This document shows positions 11,336 through 21,342 of a stretch of DNA of 64,000 nucleotides, in pieces. The position numbers were made by a program, and so were the translations under genes. Positions within the stretch are counted from its first letter, which is position 1. The number at the start of each line of letters is the position of its first letter. This DNA comes from Pagrus major. Lineage: Eukaryota > Chordata > Actinopteri > Spariformes > Sparidae. Below the pieces are notes generated by a model that saw only the letters and a program-made list of their open reading frames with translations, did not search any database and had not been told where the DNA came from. The stretch covers positions 13,872,147 through 13,936,146 of the forward strand of contig NC_133238.1 in the NCBI RefSeq assembly GCF_040436345.1, in the 5' to 3' direction.

Positions 11336-11446
11336 TCTTCACTGTGAAGATGTTGACTGCAGGCCCGTTCTTGTCCTTGTGACCCAAGAAGGATCCATCG
11401 CTCTTCAGGACGAAATACCTGGGCCTCCAGTTTTTTATAAATTCAC
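11336..11446 (-). CDS. AKT-like PH-domain exon A
   Basis: Minus-strand exon of 111 nt with acceptor CTCAG before it and donor GTACG after it. It encodes [20 protein letters not shown], the start of the AKT PH domain (human [20 protein letters not shown]), and keeps both Arg of WRPRYF that line the phosphoinositide pocket. Confidence 0.85.
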
Positions 11447-12179
11447 CTGAGTCAGAGAAACAGAACGACAGAATCAACAAGATTCAACATTCAAAGGTTT
11501 ATTTGTCACATGCAAGTGTAGAAGTACAGCAGCAGTGAAATGAGACTGCAACCACTCCATCAACTGTGCAACAAATAGTGCAACCAGAAAATACAAGGCA
11601 AAGACATTAACAATAATAAATAATAATAATAATAATAATAATAAAATAACAGACTTAAATTGAAATAGAAATATATATATATACATAATGTATATGTATA
11701 TATTATAAACAAGTAATAGATATAAATAAGACACAAAGACAAGTATTTACAGAAAGTCCGTGTGCACAGTAGCAGGTTGTGTCTGCATGTGTGTCATGTT
11801 GGTTTATTGTCAGTTCGGCCTGAGGGAAGAAGCCGTGACACTGCGTCGGCGTTGGCCAGAGGGCAGCTTCACAAACAGGCCGCAGTAAAACCCATATAAC
11901 ACATTCCCCTCTACACTGTCATGTGTCCTCCAACCTTCAGCTTCTGGTGAAAAACATCTTTCACTCTGCGTGCTGTGATTCACTGTTAAAGCCAGCACCG
12001 CAGGTCAGTGTCAGCTTTTCAAAAACACACCTTCTCTGGTTGCTGATGGTGATCAGACTGAACCAAAGGGCTTCTGTGATAATACTGACTGATCCTCATC
12101 CTCCTTACCTCTCTTTAGGGTCCAGCCCTCTTTCACTGTGCTCATGTCAGTCATGGTGAGAGATGATTCAGATGTGCTC

Positions 12180-12264
12180 AGGATCAGGAGGCCCGGTCAG
12201 GATCAGGAGGTCCGGTCAGGATCAGGAGGTCCGGTCAGGATCAGGAGGTCCGGTCAGGATCAGT
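12180..12264. repeat. 19-bp minisatellite, about 4.5 copies
   Basis: Repeats of GGATCAGGAGGTCCGGTCA; the first copy has GCCCGGTCA. Confidence 0.9.
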
Positions 12265-12518
12265 AGTTCACAGTAACTGACGTACAAACACATCAGGATG
12301 TCTGATAATCTGCCTGTGAGACTTTATGAAGCTCAGTGTGAAACATTTCAGATCATCGTTGTTATTAAGTTCTTTTCTCTTGTTTCGTCCGAATGACTTC
12401 ATTAACAGGTTCTGAGTACTTTGTCATGTCCGGGATGTTTCTGGGTGACGGCCAGTATCAGTAACAGTCTGTGCCCACGAATAAGACCCGAAGACTGAGT
12501 TCTGACTTTTTTTTTTCA

Positions 12519-12737
12519 GCGACAGGCGGACAAAGCAGCAGCGACAGGCGGACAAAGCGACAGGGGGACAAAGCAGCAGCGACAGGCGGACAAAGCGACA
12601 GGGGGACAAAGCTGCAGCGACAGGCGGACAAAGCGACAGGCGGACAAAGCGACAGGCGGACAAAGCAGCAGTGACAGGCGGACAAAGCGACAGGCGGACA
12701 AAGCGACAGGCGGACAAAGCTGCAGCGACAGGCAGAC
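12519..12737. repeat. 16-bp GC-rich minisatellite, about 13 copies
   Basis: Repeats of GCGACAGGCGGACAAA, with interspersed GCAGCA/GCTGCA insertions and GGGGGA variants. It is open in several frames, giving spurious Ser/Cys/Leu-rich ORFs on the minus strand. Confidence 0.92.
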
Positions 12738-12982
12738 ATTCGCCTTTTTTTCAGACGTAAGCAACTAGACACCTAAAAAGTAGTGCTATGGTCAAAATGA
12801 GCGCGCTAATTTTTGAATGAATGTGAAACAATTATCGCGTTTCAATGGCTCAGTATTAAAGCTAGAATAAAGATACAGGTATCATAGAAACTAGAATATA
12901 TAAGGCATCCATTGGTGCCAGCATGGCACGATAGCTGGTCGGAAAATGGGCTGAATAATGCCCCAAAGTTAGGCTAAATTCA

Positions 12983-12983
<1 letters not shown>

Positions 12984-13033
<50 letters not shown>
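12984..13033. repeat. (TG)n microsatellite
   Basis: About 25 uninterrupted TG dinucleotides. Confidence 0.97.
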
Positions 13034-13034
<1 letters not shown>

Positions 13035-14192
13035 TTAAACAGGCTTGGTAAGGTTAAAGCAAATAACACTAGCAGCAATAAAAGCAGAATATTCAGAATA
13101 TGCATCACATTAAATGATGCATGATGGAGGGAGAGGACACAGAAGACGGCATCACTTTGGACCAGTATCTGCACCGTGGTTCTGCCTGTACGGAGCACGT
13201 CTGAGGGTTTCACTGTGATCTTTGGTAAATTATGAAATGAAGATTGATTGTGTTGTGTGTTAATCACAAAAGCAATTAGGCAATTTAAATATAGCGTGAT
13301 TTGAGCATTTCATACTAATATTCAATGCAGACATTTCATATGTGAATGTAAACAGTTGTGTAATTTGTGTAAAGACTAATTTCACAGTATTTATTTAAAT
13401 TTGACCATAAAATGTGATTAAGGTTAAAAAGTAATTCATGTTAAAATACATAGTTAATGGTTAAATACAGTTTGAGACAATTTCTGTTAAAATGCAGTAA
13501 ACAATAAATATTAAGAAGTGAAATTCACACTTACCTGACAACAAACAAACAAACAGCTGTTTGCTGGCAGCAGTGGGCAACTTTATGTTACTTAATTTGC
13601 AATTTAAACAGGTTTGTGTTTCACAGTATTTATTTATTTAGGTGTTTATTTTTCTGCTATTTTGTAAACTTATCTTGTATTTTTGTATACTTAGTTCCTG
13701 TTACAATCATTTGAAATATCATTGGCATTATGTACAGAATTTAAACATGTTTTCTTGTTGTGTGTTTCTATGATTGGAAGGTGTTTCACCTAATGGCTGA
13801 TGGCTTCACCTGCCTGCACTTGGAAAACAAAAGGAAGAAAAGGAAAAGCTGCCTGGTCATTTGAGTGAACTCCAGTTAAACCTCTGGGTAGATGACTCCG
13901 TCCCTTTCAGGTGGGGATATCGCAAGGCAAAGCTTAAGAAACTTGACAAATGTCGAGTTGTTTTTACACATTATAGCAGAAATCTGACAGATTATATCTT
14001 TAACAGAAGTCTGAAATGGAGCTGTTCCCTCCTCTGCTGTCCGACCGTATGGACGAAGCATCTCACCCAACTCTGCTCATAAACTATTCAGAAAGAGGCG
14101 AATGTGCTGCTGCTCATTCTTCCCTCTATATTTCTGTTAACATAACTCACTTCTGGAAAATGATAAACAATATGATCCATTTTTATAAATAC

Positions 14193-14498
14193 CTGTAACA
14201 GCAGCTGATGGAGGACTCAGACAGACCCTCAATCAAAGACTCGTCGTCTTGCAGAAGGTTTGGTACGCCGGGAGTCAAGTCGAAGACAACTACGGTAAAA
14301 AGGTAAAGGTGAAACTGAGCGGAGAGCAGAAACACCAGGATGACAGCAGGGAACACACAGACTGAGTAGAGCAGGGAGGGACGGTCAAAGCCTGCAGGAC
14401 CAGCTGGTGAGCAGCTGTACTGGTTTCTGCAGGTTTTTCCAGCGGGGACCTTGAACCCCTCTGGGCAGGGTAGAAGACATGGGCAGGAAATGAAGGGT
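14193..14498 (-). CDS. Possible exon of an unidentified membrane protein
   Basis: A minus-strand frame of 306 nt is bounded by a plausible acceptor (CATGTTTCAG) and a strong donor (TTACAG/GTATTT). It reads as a Cys-rich segment (CPCLLPCPEGFKVPAGKTC) followed by a hydrophobic run (YSVCVFPAVILVFLLSAQF) that would serve as a membrane span, then an acidic tail. I do not recognise the family and no flanking exons were found, so this may be chance. Confidence 0.25.
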
Positions 14499-17400
14499 CT
14501 GAAACATGACAACAGGCTGACAGGATGAAATGACATGATGGTGAAAAAGATAAGCTAAAGAGCGAGACGTCAACCTCCGGCACCAAAAACTGCTTGAGGC
14601 TCTAAAGGTGAGTAAATGTCACCAGAGCCCATCGTCAAACTTTACAGCAGAACTAACCGTGTTTACAGCTGCTTTCTGTAGCTGATTTATCAGCTCATGA
14701 CAGCTTTCATAAAACTCAAAAAACGCACAAGTTGACTGAATGACAAGCGACCTTTGATATTCACCTTTGTGTTTTCAGATACATGTTTTCACAAGTCGGT
14801 AAAAAGGCTTGAAGCTCTGTGACGGGACAACAGTGACGTCTTGGACAGAAAGTTATGACTGTGGAGCTGCAGCCTGTTGTACTACTTGTACAATCTTACA
14901 ACGTGACGTGTTTTAGCATCTCTGTTCATCATTTACAAAACCCACAATATTTCCTTTACCACACACAGGACACTACGAGGTCTTTCAGTGATAAACATGT
15001 ATGATGCTGCTATTCAAGCTTCCAGTGCAGGATACTGTCGTACGCTCATATAGAGACGGAGGAGCCAACCAGTTGTTTTTCACCAGCTTCAGAGCACAAC
15101 CAGCATTACATTACATTAACAGAAATTAAAAATTGCATTTAAAATCCATTAAAACAAGTAGGAAGACATCAAGAAACAAAACATTAAAACAAGTTAAGAA
15201 ACAGGAAAGTGGGCTAAAATAGAACAGACTAGAAAATAAAAGTCAGTAAATGTAACTGAAGGCAAATTCACACTAAGACACTGAACTTCATTGCTGCCTT
15301 GAACTGTTGAATACAAACAATCCAGTATGAAAGATGTGGAATGGTTGAAGGTTATTTAAAAAGCTGACGGCTGTCGGACCGGTCCGAGTCTAAAAGCCCA
15401 GGGCCATTTCTCATTGACAGTACGTCCCTGCCTGGAAGCTAAACTGCGTTGTTTGAATAATGCCTGGAAGCTAAACTGCGTTGTTTGAATAATGCCTGGA
15501 AGCTAAACTGCAGGAGTAGTTTTTAACGCCCCCTGCTGTCGGACCACACATACCAGACCAAATCTTAGCGCAAAATTAAATTTGGGGATTTTTATCAAAG
15601 CAGCTGGTTTGTTCTACACTTGTTCCGGCTCGTTTGACTCTGTCTGACTCAATTTGACCCAAGGAGAGGAAGAAGGAGAGAAATTCTCCAGACTCCCTTA
15701 TAAAATCACTTAATTTAGTCAGTTGTTGAGTCCGGAGAAACTTTATAAACTGTATGAAGTGATGAATGCTTCATTATTTGGGCCTCCTTGTAAATTGGGT
15801 ATGTTACAGCCTTGGGTTAGTGGATGCTGCAGCCCCCTCAGCACTCCTGGTTCCCACATCCATGAATCCTCCAGATGTCTCATGTCAGCTTTGTCTCATG
15901 TTTTGAGTTCCCGTACTACAGCTACAAAATGGCAGCTCTTAAAAACAAGAAAAAAAAATCCCTCTAAAAAAGCAAAATGATCTGACATCAGAACAGGAAA
16001 GTGTAAATCTGTGGTGCAGACGGCCGCATGCTGCTTCAGATCAGTCTGTAAAACATCTCTGAATCAACAACTGCACTGAGGTTTTCACCACGAATCGTGG
16101 ACGGGAGGTGTGTCTCTGAACAGTTTGGGATCCATTGTCGGCAACATCCAATTATTCGTAGAAAACTCATCATTTGCTTTTGTGTGTTTTCTTCAGCTGT
16201 GAGCGCGTCTCAGACATGTAACACAGGTCTGAGCAAACTGCAGTTTAGATCATCAACATATTAAGTGAGAAGGCTTTGAAAATTGTGAGGAGACGCTCTG
16301 TGGAGGACTCCAGGACTATCAGAGTGTCCAGTGGGTCCGAGTGTAGCCTGTACCATCACAGGAGATGCAAACCAGAGACGGATGTTCTGACGGGGGAGTC
16401 ATCACACTGAAACTATAACTCTCAGAACAGAGTCATAAACGGGCCTGATACCGTTCAGTGTTTCTTGCTTCAGGTGGATATTGTTTCATGGTGTGACCTG
16501 ATTTCACAGGAACTACAGGGGGGGGGCTCCTCCCAGCAGGGAGTCAGGACTGTACGTCACCACTCGCAGGGTCAGAGGTACTTTATCCCATCTGGTGTTG
16601 ACCTCAGAATTATGCTGAAATGACACATAAGATCAATTAACAGGACAAAGGTCAAACAGCAAAAAGGATGAAAGTTCAGCGGTGGAATAATCTAGAAGGC
16701 AGGACAGCGGCGCAGTGTAGGTGTCCACAACAGAACCTCCAGCACCTGTTGTAAATGTTCTGCCACTCTTCTTTGGTGGTTTTGACAGTGCGCATGATTT
16801 CCAAATGGACATCGTAGCGCCTGAGTCTACGTAACTTCATGAGAAACTTCTCGTGAGCACGAGAAACGTTTACGTTTTTTTTCTTCACGTGCCCAAATGA
16901 TGCGCGACAGTCAGTGGCGTCCCTGCGCCTCGGATACTGTTTGACAGGTGAACGCTGTTTATTCGTCCAGTGTAGTTACGAGAACTGGGCCTGCATCGTG
17001 ATCAGGACTCACACCGAGCTGCCGCTGACTTCACTGACAGGCTTTCATGAATCACACAGTCCATCCTGCAGCTGCTGAGGACGCTCCACACGAGCTGTGC
17101 CCTCAAATCCAAAAACTACAATCGTACGTGGTGAAACATGAACAGCTGTTCATTCTTTAATGCTTTTTGATTTAGTCTTGTGTTTCTACATCGATTACGA
17201 TGACTGGATCAGTTAGTTACCAAAGAGCCCGGCCCTCTCTGCTGCGCTCCAGGACACAGGATGTGAGGACGCTCAGCGGGAAATATTGATTTAAGGTTTT
17301 TGTTGGCTGATATTGTTTCAACTGAAGGGAGTGGAGTAATTATTAATACGAGGCTGTTACATATACAAGGTTCATGAAAAGGCTCATGAGAAAAGTATCG

Positions 17401-17549
17401 TGAGCGTTTTCATGAACATTCAAAGCAGCAGTGTTACTCGGGTACTTGTGTTTGAGCTCATAGTCTGTGGTGACGGCAGACATTTGGATCACAGCTGCTG
17501 TGGACAACCTGGACCACCTCTGCTCGGACTCTGCCGCTTCTGCGTCCAG
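14499..17549. other. Unassigned stretch
   Basis: No coding exon is supported. A 32-bp unit (TGCCTGGAAGCTAAACTGCG...) is repeated about 2.5 times at 15427-15512. Minus-strand frame 16676-16888 (YDVHLEIMRTVKTTKEEW) looks protein-like and has a GT site at AACAG/GTGCTG, but I cannot identify it. Confidence 0.4.
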
Positions 17550-17689
17550 TCAGTGCTCGACACGTAGTGAGGCGGCTGCTATGAAGCTGCTTTGGTCATT
17601 TTGTTTCCGTCCTGCTCGGCCATGTGATTTCTGCATGTGCAGCCTGATGGAGACGCTCTGTAGGAAGCTGCTCTCCGTCACATGCAGCT

Positions 17690-17985
17690 TCTTCTTCTTC
17701 GGAGGAGGAGGAGGAGGAGATGTCTGTGTGTCTTCTCTGCCTCCTCTCCTGCTGATTTCTCTGTAACTCACTGATATAGAAACTCCTCCTCTCCACTCGA
17801 CCTCCCAGTAACAGCGACCAGTCAGACCAGTTCTACAGCAGCTGACACCAGGGGTCAAACCTCTCTGGATGATCAGGATGTGACTGATCCTCCTCCTGAT
17901 CCTCCTCTTCCTGCTCCTCCTCCTCCTCCTGCTCCTCCTTCACACGTCTCATCTTCCTGTTGTTGTCAGACAGTTTGATGTCTCT
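17690..17985 (-). pseudogene. Broken B30.2 (PRY-SPRY) fragment of the NLR-C type, inverted
   Basis: On the minus strand, HPDHPERF, then [16 protein letters not shown] and [15 protein letters not shown] are near-identical to the B30.2 exons of the two NLR genes. At the junction of QLLC and RTGLTG two bases are missing (CTGCTGTAGAAC instead of CTGCTGTGTAGAAC), shifting the frame, and similarity ends after about 50 codons. It lies opposite in orientation to the intact genes, so the locus has seen an inversion or inverted duplication. Confidence 0.85.
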
Positions 17986-18249
17986 GCTCCTCTGAAGTTC
18001 TGGTTCTTATCAGTGTCAGCTGAACGCAGCCGGACAGCAGAGGAAGCTGCCACCAGTCCACTAGATGGCGTCATGGAGCTGCAGTGACAGGACCTCTGTT
18101 ATATGACTGTGTCACTGTGTCACTGATCTGGAGTCAGCTGAAGTGTTTCTTTAATGTTCAACACTCACATTTCATTTATTTCACTTTTCATCAGCAATTT
18201 AAATGTCCAGAAAATGAAAGTAATTGAAACTGTTGCCAAAGTTTCTATG

Positions 18250-18305
18250 TAAGGTGTCACATAGAGGTGTCACATAGAGGTGTCACATAGAGGTGTCACA
18301 TAGAT
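18250..18305. repeat. 15-bp tandem repeat, about 4 copies
   Basis: Repeats of GAGGTGTCACATA, directly next to a hAT-like terminus at 18309-18355. Confidence 0.85.
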
Positions 18306-18308
18306 TTC

Positions 18309-18355
18309 GCCCCGGGCGGTCGCCCACATTGTCCATAGCAAAAACCGGCCCTGTC
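18309..18355 (-). mobile_element. hAT-like transposon terminus (CAGGGCCGG...)
   Basis: Read on the minus strand from 18355, the sequence starts CAGGGCCGGTTTTTGCTATG and continues with GGGCGACCGCCCGGGGCG. CAGGG starts and GGGCG-rich subterminal stretches are typical of hAT ends. It abuts the truncated transposase reading frame exactly where homology to that transposase stops. The matching other end and an 8-bp duplication were not found. Confidence 0.5.
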
Positions 18356-19182
18356 ACAGATGCTCCGCCGTAGCATTGACCGACACAGCGATGTGTATCA
18401 ACATCACACTGACTGAGTGTGTGTTTGCTGCTGGCAGAGAGTCCAACACATCTGCAGCAGTGAAATGCAAAACCTCCTCATGCACTTCCCCTGACTGGCT
18501 GCAAATACTGCACACAACAGAAATGTGCTCCTTTTTACTTTTATCTTTACTCTCATCCACCAAAACAGCAAAGCACTCGGCATCTGTCACCTCATCACTT
18601 CTTTCTTATCAGTTCTGCCATTACAGCAAATATCTCATGTTGAATATCCTGGTGAGCGTATTTGGCGTTTGGTGGGTTAGTAGCTAACTTCTTGTCCACC
18701 GTTGGATCAAACTCAGCAATGACGTGCAGCAGCTGTCATCTGTCCTCCATGACTAACGCAGGATGTCCCTTATCAAGCATGTTTGCTATTTTAGATCCGC
18801 TTGTCTCCACCGTCCTTCCATAGACAGTGTGTGCCCCGTGCTTTCATGATGGCTCCTCAGAGATGCTGATGCTTTCCGCCAGTTGTTAAATCCGTTGCTG
18901 CTAAATGCTCTACATGAAATCCGTGCCCTCGTTTCACAAAATGTCTGCACGCAAAACAAAATGCTGCATCTTTGGCCTCGCTGTGCTCCAGCCATGAATA
19001 CTGATCCATCCAACTTCTGTTAAAAGTTCTCTGCTGATTCCTGAGTTGCCGTGTGGGGTGTTTTTGAAGGACTGGCCGTCTTGGGCCGTGTTGGAGATGG
19101 TTGCTGATGTCACCTGCAGCACAAACCGTAACGTTGGCATCCTCAATGGAAACCGCCGCCGGTGATTCTCCTTCGTCTTCAT
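18356..19182 (-). pseudogene. hAT transposase, N-terminal half (TTF zinc finger + DUF4371), decayed
   Basis: Read across frameshifts: a TTF-type zinc-finger region (SWMDQYSWLE-like, AAFCFACRHF-like in shifted frames, AFSSNGFNNWRKA), then DUF4371 (ECFAVLVDESKDKSKKEHIS, EVHEEVLHFTAADVLD), ending at CVGQCYGGAS at 18356. This matches ZMYM1-like domesticated or hAT transposases. Stops and shifts make it non-functional. It ends abruptly at the CAGGG terminus. Confidence 0.8.
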
Positions 19183-19281
19183 CCTCCGGATGTTCTTGTT
19201 CCTGGGGCTCCTGACAACGAGCGGTGTGTCTGCACCTTCACAGCCTCGTTTGCCTTCAGGTTGTGACTCGGAACGTGGACT

Positions 19282-20432
19282 TTAGGGAGCAAAAAACGAT
19301 CCATTTCGGTGTATTTTAGGCTTCTCTGCTATATTTTCAAACTCAATCAAAAGAGATTGTTTTTCAAAAGTTGAGAAAGATCTTTCAGCTGATGCTGTCG
19401 TGACTGGGATCGTGAACAACAGTTTGTGCACTTCTGACTCTAGTGCTTTGGCCACAGGGTCAGCAGTCATCGCTTCACTTAAAAGCCTTACTGATGTTTT
19501 TCAGACTTGGTTTGAATCCCTGATGTCTTTATGGTGTCTGGCAACATGCTCAACTGTGCACGCAGACTGTCGCAGTCACAGGAGACGGGAGCGTCACCTG
19601 TTTGCCAGAGGCCGCTGCGACAAGCCGTAACCTGGACGTGTGGAGCTGTGGGCCTTCTGTCAAACCTTGTCACTGACTTGAAGAAGCTGTCAAATGCTTC
19701 ATCTGACCTCTGTGGCTGAATCAAAGCTCCCTCTGCGTCTTGTAGTATTGTGTCAGTGGCTTGTGATGTCTTGGACAGCTGTTCGGTCGGATAGAAACCC
19801 AGATAAGCGAGGCGCAGACCGAAATAGGTGCTGAACTTTTCAAGCATGGCCAAAATGCCTCCAGCTCTCCGACCGCATCCATCACGGGATCCTTCTGAAA
19901 ACTCTTCATCGCAGAGTAGTTGTCAGTAACGGACTTTAAAGCGCCAGTTCTCCCCGTCCATGTGTTGGACAAAGGGTTCGCAGGTTTTGTGTGTCGGGTT
20001 TCATTTTGTGTTGTAGTGACTGAAATGGTTTCGTTTGGGGGATTTGCTTAATCAGGTGTGTCACATCATGCACAATATCCAATGCATCTGGCATCACTTT
20101 GCATTTTTTCCCAGCGTCTTGGAGGCATAAGTTTAGGCAGCGTGGCAAACAGTGCACAAATACAGCTGCAGGATCGTGCACGTTAAAGCTCGCAGCGACT
20201 GCCCTCAAGTGACCTGACGTGTTGGCAGCGCCGTCGTAAGCCTGCCCTCTGCACAACACAGGCAATAATTGCACCGTCTCAAAATGTCATTCAGCACAGT
20301 GAGACTTGTGTGTGTCTGTTGTGTATGTGTCATCCACCCAGCGAAGTGCAGTAACAAGCTGCTCTTTGTTAGCAATGTCACCTCAGTGAAGTTAGTTTTA
20401 AGTTGGATGTTCGACAGACATTCACAAGCCAC
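19282..20432 (-). pseudogene. hAT transposase, C-terminal half (catalytic core + hATC), decayed
   Basis: Descending: VLNDILRRCN, then CRGQAYDGAANTSGHLRAVA, VFVHCLPRCLNLCLQDAGKK, TWTGRTGALKSVTDNYSAM, FSTYFGLRLAYLGFYPTEQ and the hATC dimerisation motif TIPVTTASAERSFSTFEKQS. Several frameshifts separate the blocks. The piece sits 5' of the N-terminal half on the same strand, so the two halves are in the wrong order for one element. Confidence 0.85.
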
Positions 20433-20530
20433 TCCAACATTTCAAGTGCACCCGCATTGCTGCGGAAGTGTTGATGTTACTGTGAGGAGATAGTCGACCA
20501 CAGATAAATGTACACGTTGAGGCAAACTTA

Positions 20531-21230
20531 ATGTTAGATGGTATAAATGTAACAGACAAAAAATGCACCAATAGACATATAAGGAAACTCTGCCAAGAAA
20601 TGATGACCCCACCAGCTGAACTGCTCTGGGACTCAAAATGTATCGGCAGGAACTGGACTCAGTGGACTTCAGGCAGCAGAAACTGTGTCACAGACAAGAT
20701 AAAGGACGTTTCTTTTAAGATCATACATTCAGTTTATCCTGTCAATCATCTCCACATTTGTGTTAATGTCAACTGCACTTTTTGTGAACAGGAGGAAAAT
20801 ATGTGTCATCTTTGTTTTGAATGTCGTTACACTTATTTGTTTTGGATGGAACTGGGAAACATGTTTGAACCTTTGACAGGCATCGAGCTTAAACTTAAAA
20901 ACAAGATACAATTCTCACTCATGATGAAAAAAACTTAAGGGAAAGGAATTGTTTGTGTTGAATCTTTTTATTTTACAAGGAAAATATTACGTCCATAAAT
21001 GTAAATGGTCACCAAAAAAACACGTTTATGAATCTAAAATAGAAAACAGATTTTACATGCAGCTACTAAAAAACATGAAAGACAGAAAAGCTGTAAGAAC
21101 CTTGAAATATTATAAATTATTACAAACAATTATATGATTTGCTAAAACTCCTCTATGTATATATGTATATATATATTTGTTTTGTTTGTTTATTGTCTGT
21201 TTATGCAATAAATGTTTTGTTTTTTTAAAT
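20531..21230 (+). pseudogene. L1-like LINE ORF2 C-terminal fragment and 3' end
   Basis: 20531-20938 has the zinc-knuckle-like end of an L1/Tx1-type ORF2 (DKIKDVSFKIIHSVYPVNHL, CTFCEQEENMCHLCFECRYT, FWMEL). After a frameshift, 20949-21137 gives GKYYVHKCKWSPKKHVYESK and RTLKYYKLLQTII. It ends in a T-rich tail with AATAAA near 21208. The fragment is severely 5'-truncated and lies about 50 bp upstream of the probable NLR gene 1 promoter. Confidence 0.8.
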
Positions 21231-21278
21231 GAATCCCGCCCCGCCCCCCCCCCCCCCAGCTGTTTCCGGTTTAGAGTT

Positions 21279-21300
21279 GACTTTCACTTTCACTTTCACT
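21279..21300 (-). promoter_or_regulatory. IRF/ISRE-type element, three GAAAGT units
   Basis: On the minus strand AGTGAAAGTGAAAGTGAAAG matches the GAAANNGAAA core bound by interferon regulatory factors, twice over. It lies about 40 bp before the donor of the probable first exon of NLR gene 1, so it is well placed to make that gene interferon-inducible. Function is inferred from motif and position only. Confidence 0.7.
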
Positions 21301-21342
21301 GATCCTCGTCGTGTCGCAGCAGCTTCTTCTCTCCGTTTGAAG
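21301..21342 (+). promoter_or_regulatory. Probable non-coding exon 1 of NLR gene 1 (3' part)
   Basis: TCCGTTTGAAG/GTAATT gives a clean donor. A similar GCTGAAG/GTAATG lies at 44691 upstream of NLR gene 2. The transcription start is not visible; placement rests on the IRF element upstream and the first coding exon at 22294 downstream. Confidence 0.45.

Larger units (their letters stand above)
5029..11446 (-). pseudogene. AKT/PKB-like gene with destroyed kinase motifs (pseudokinase or decaying pseudogene)
   Basis: Reading the minus strand from 11446 down, exons match AKT order: PH (11446-11336, 11250-11139, 11056-10960), N-lobe (9109-8978, 8664-8599, 8297-8229), C-lobe (8154-8032, 7380-7282, 6898-6684, 6592-6505) and C-tail (5425-5347, then 5244). 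Lengths of 112, 132, 66, 69, 123, 215 and 88 nt fit AKT exon sizes as I know them. AKT normally phosphorylates growth and survival targets downstream of PI3K. Here the catalytic loop reads YGNMK instead of YRDLK, LEN is LEK, DFG is DSG, the first Gly of the P-loop is Ala, and the activation loop is ten residues short and lacks the T308 region. The ATP-binding Lys (HALK), APE and DWWG remain. Decay signs: no AG acceptor for the aC exon, and TAG forms at the last junction. First coding exon and PH-kinase linker exon were not located. AATAAA (complement of 5029-5034) closes the gene. Confidence 0.75.
11447..14192. other. Non-coding stretch with simple repeats
   Basis: No exon could be supported, and the missing first PH exon of the AKT-like gene was not seen here. 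It holds (AAT)n and AT-rich simple sequence around 11610-11705, the repeats listed at 12180-13033, and a long AT-rich unassigned part from 13040. Confidence 0.5.

Noticed and set aside
12424-12772. Minus-strand Cys/Leu/Ser repeat proteins
   Set aside because: Translation artefacts of the 16-bp GC-rich minisatellite.
18356-20432. Circularly permuted single hAT element
   Set aside because: The two halves overlap around the GQxYDGA motif with different sequence, so two truncated copies are the simpler reading.
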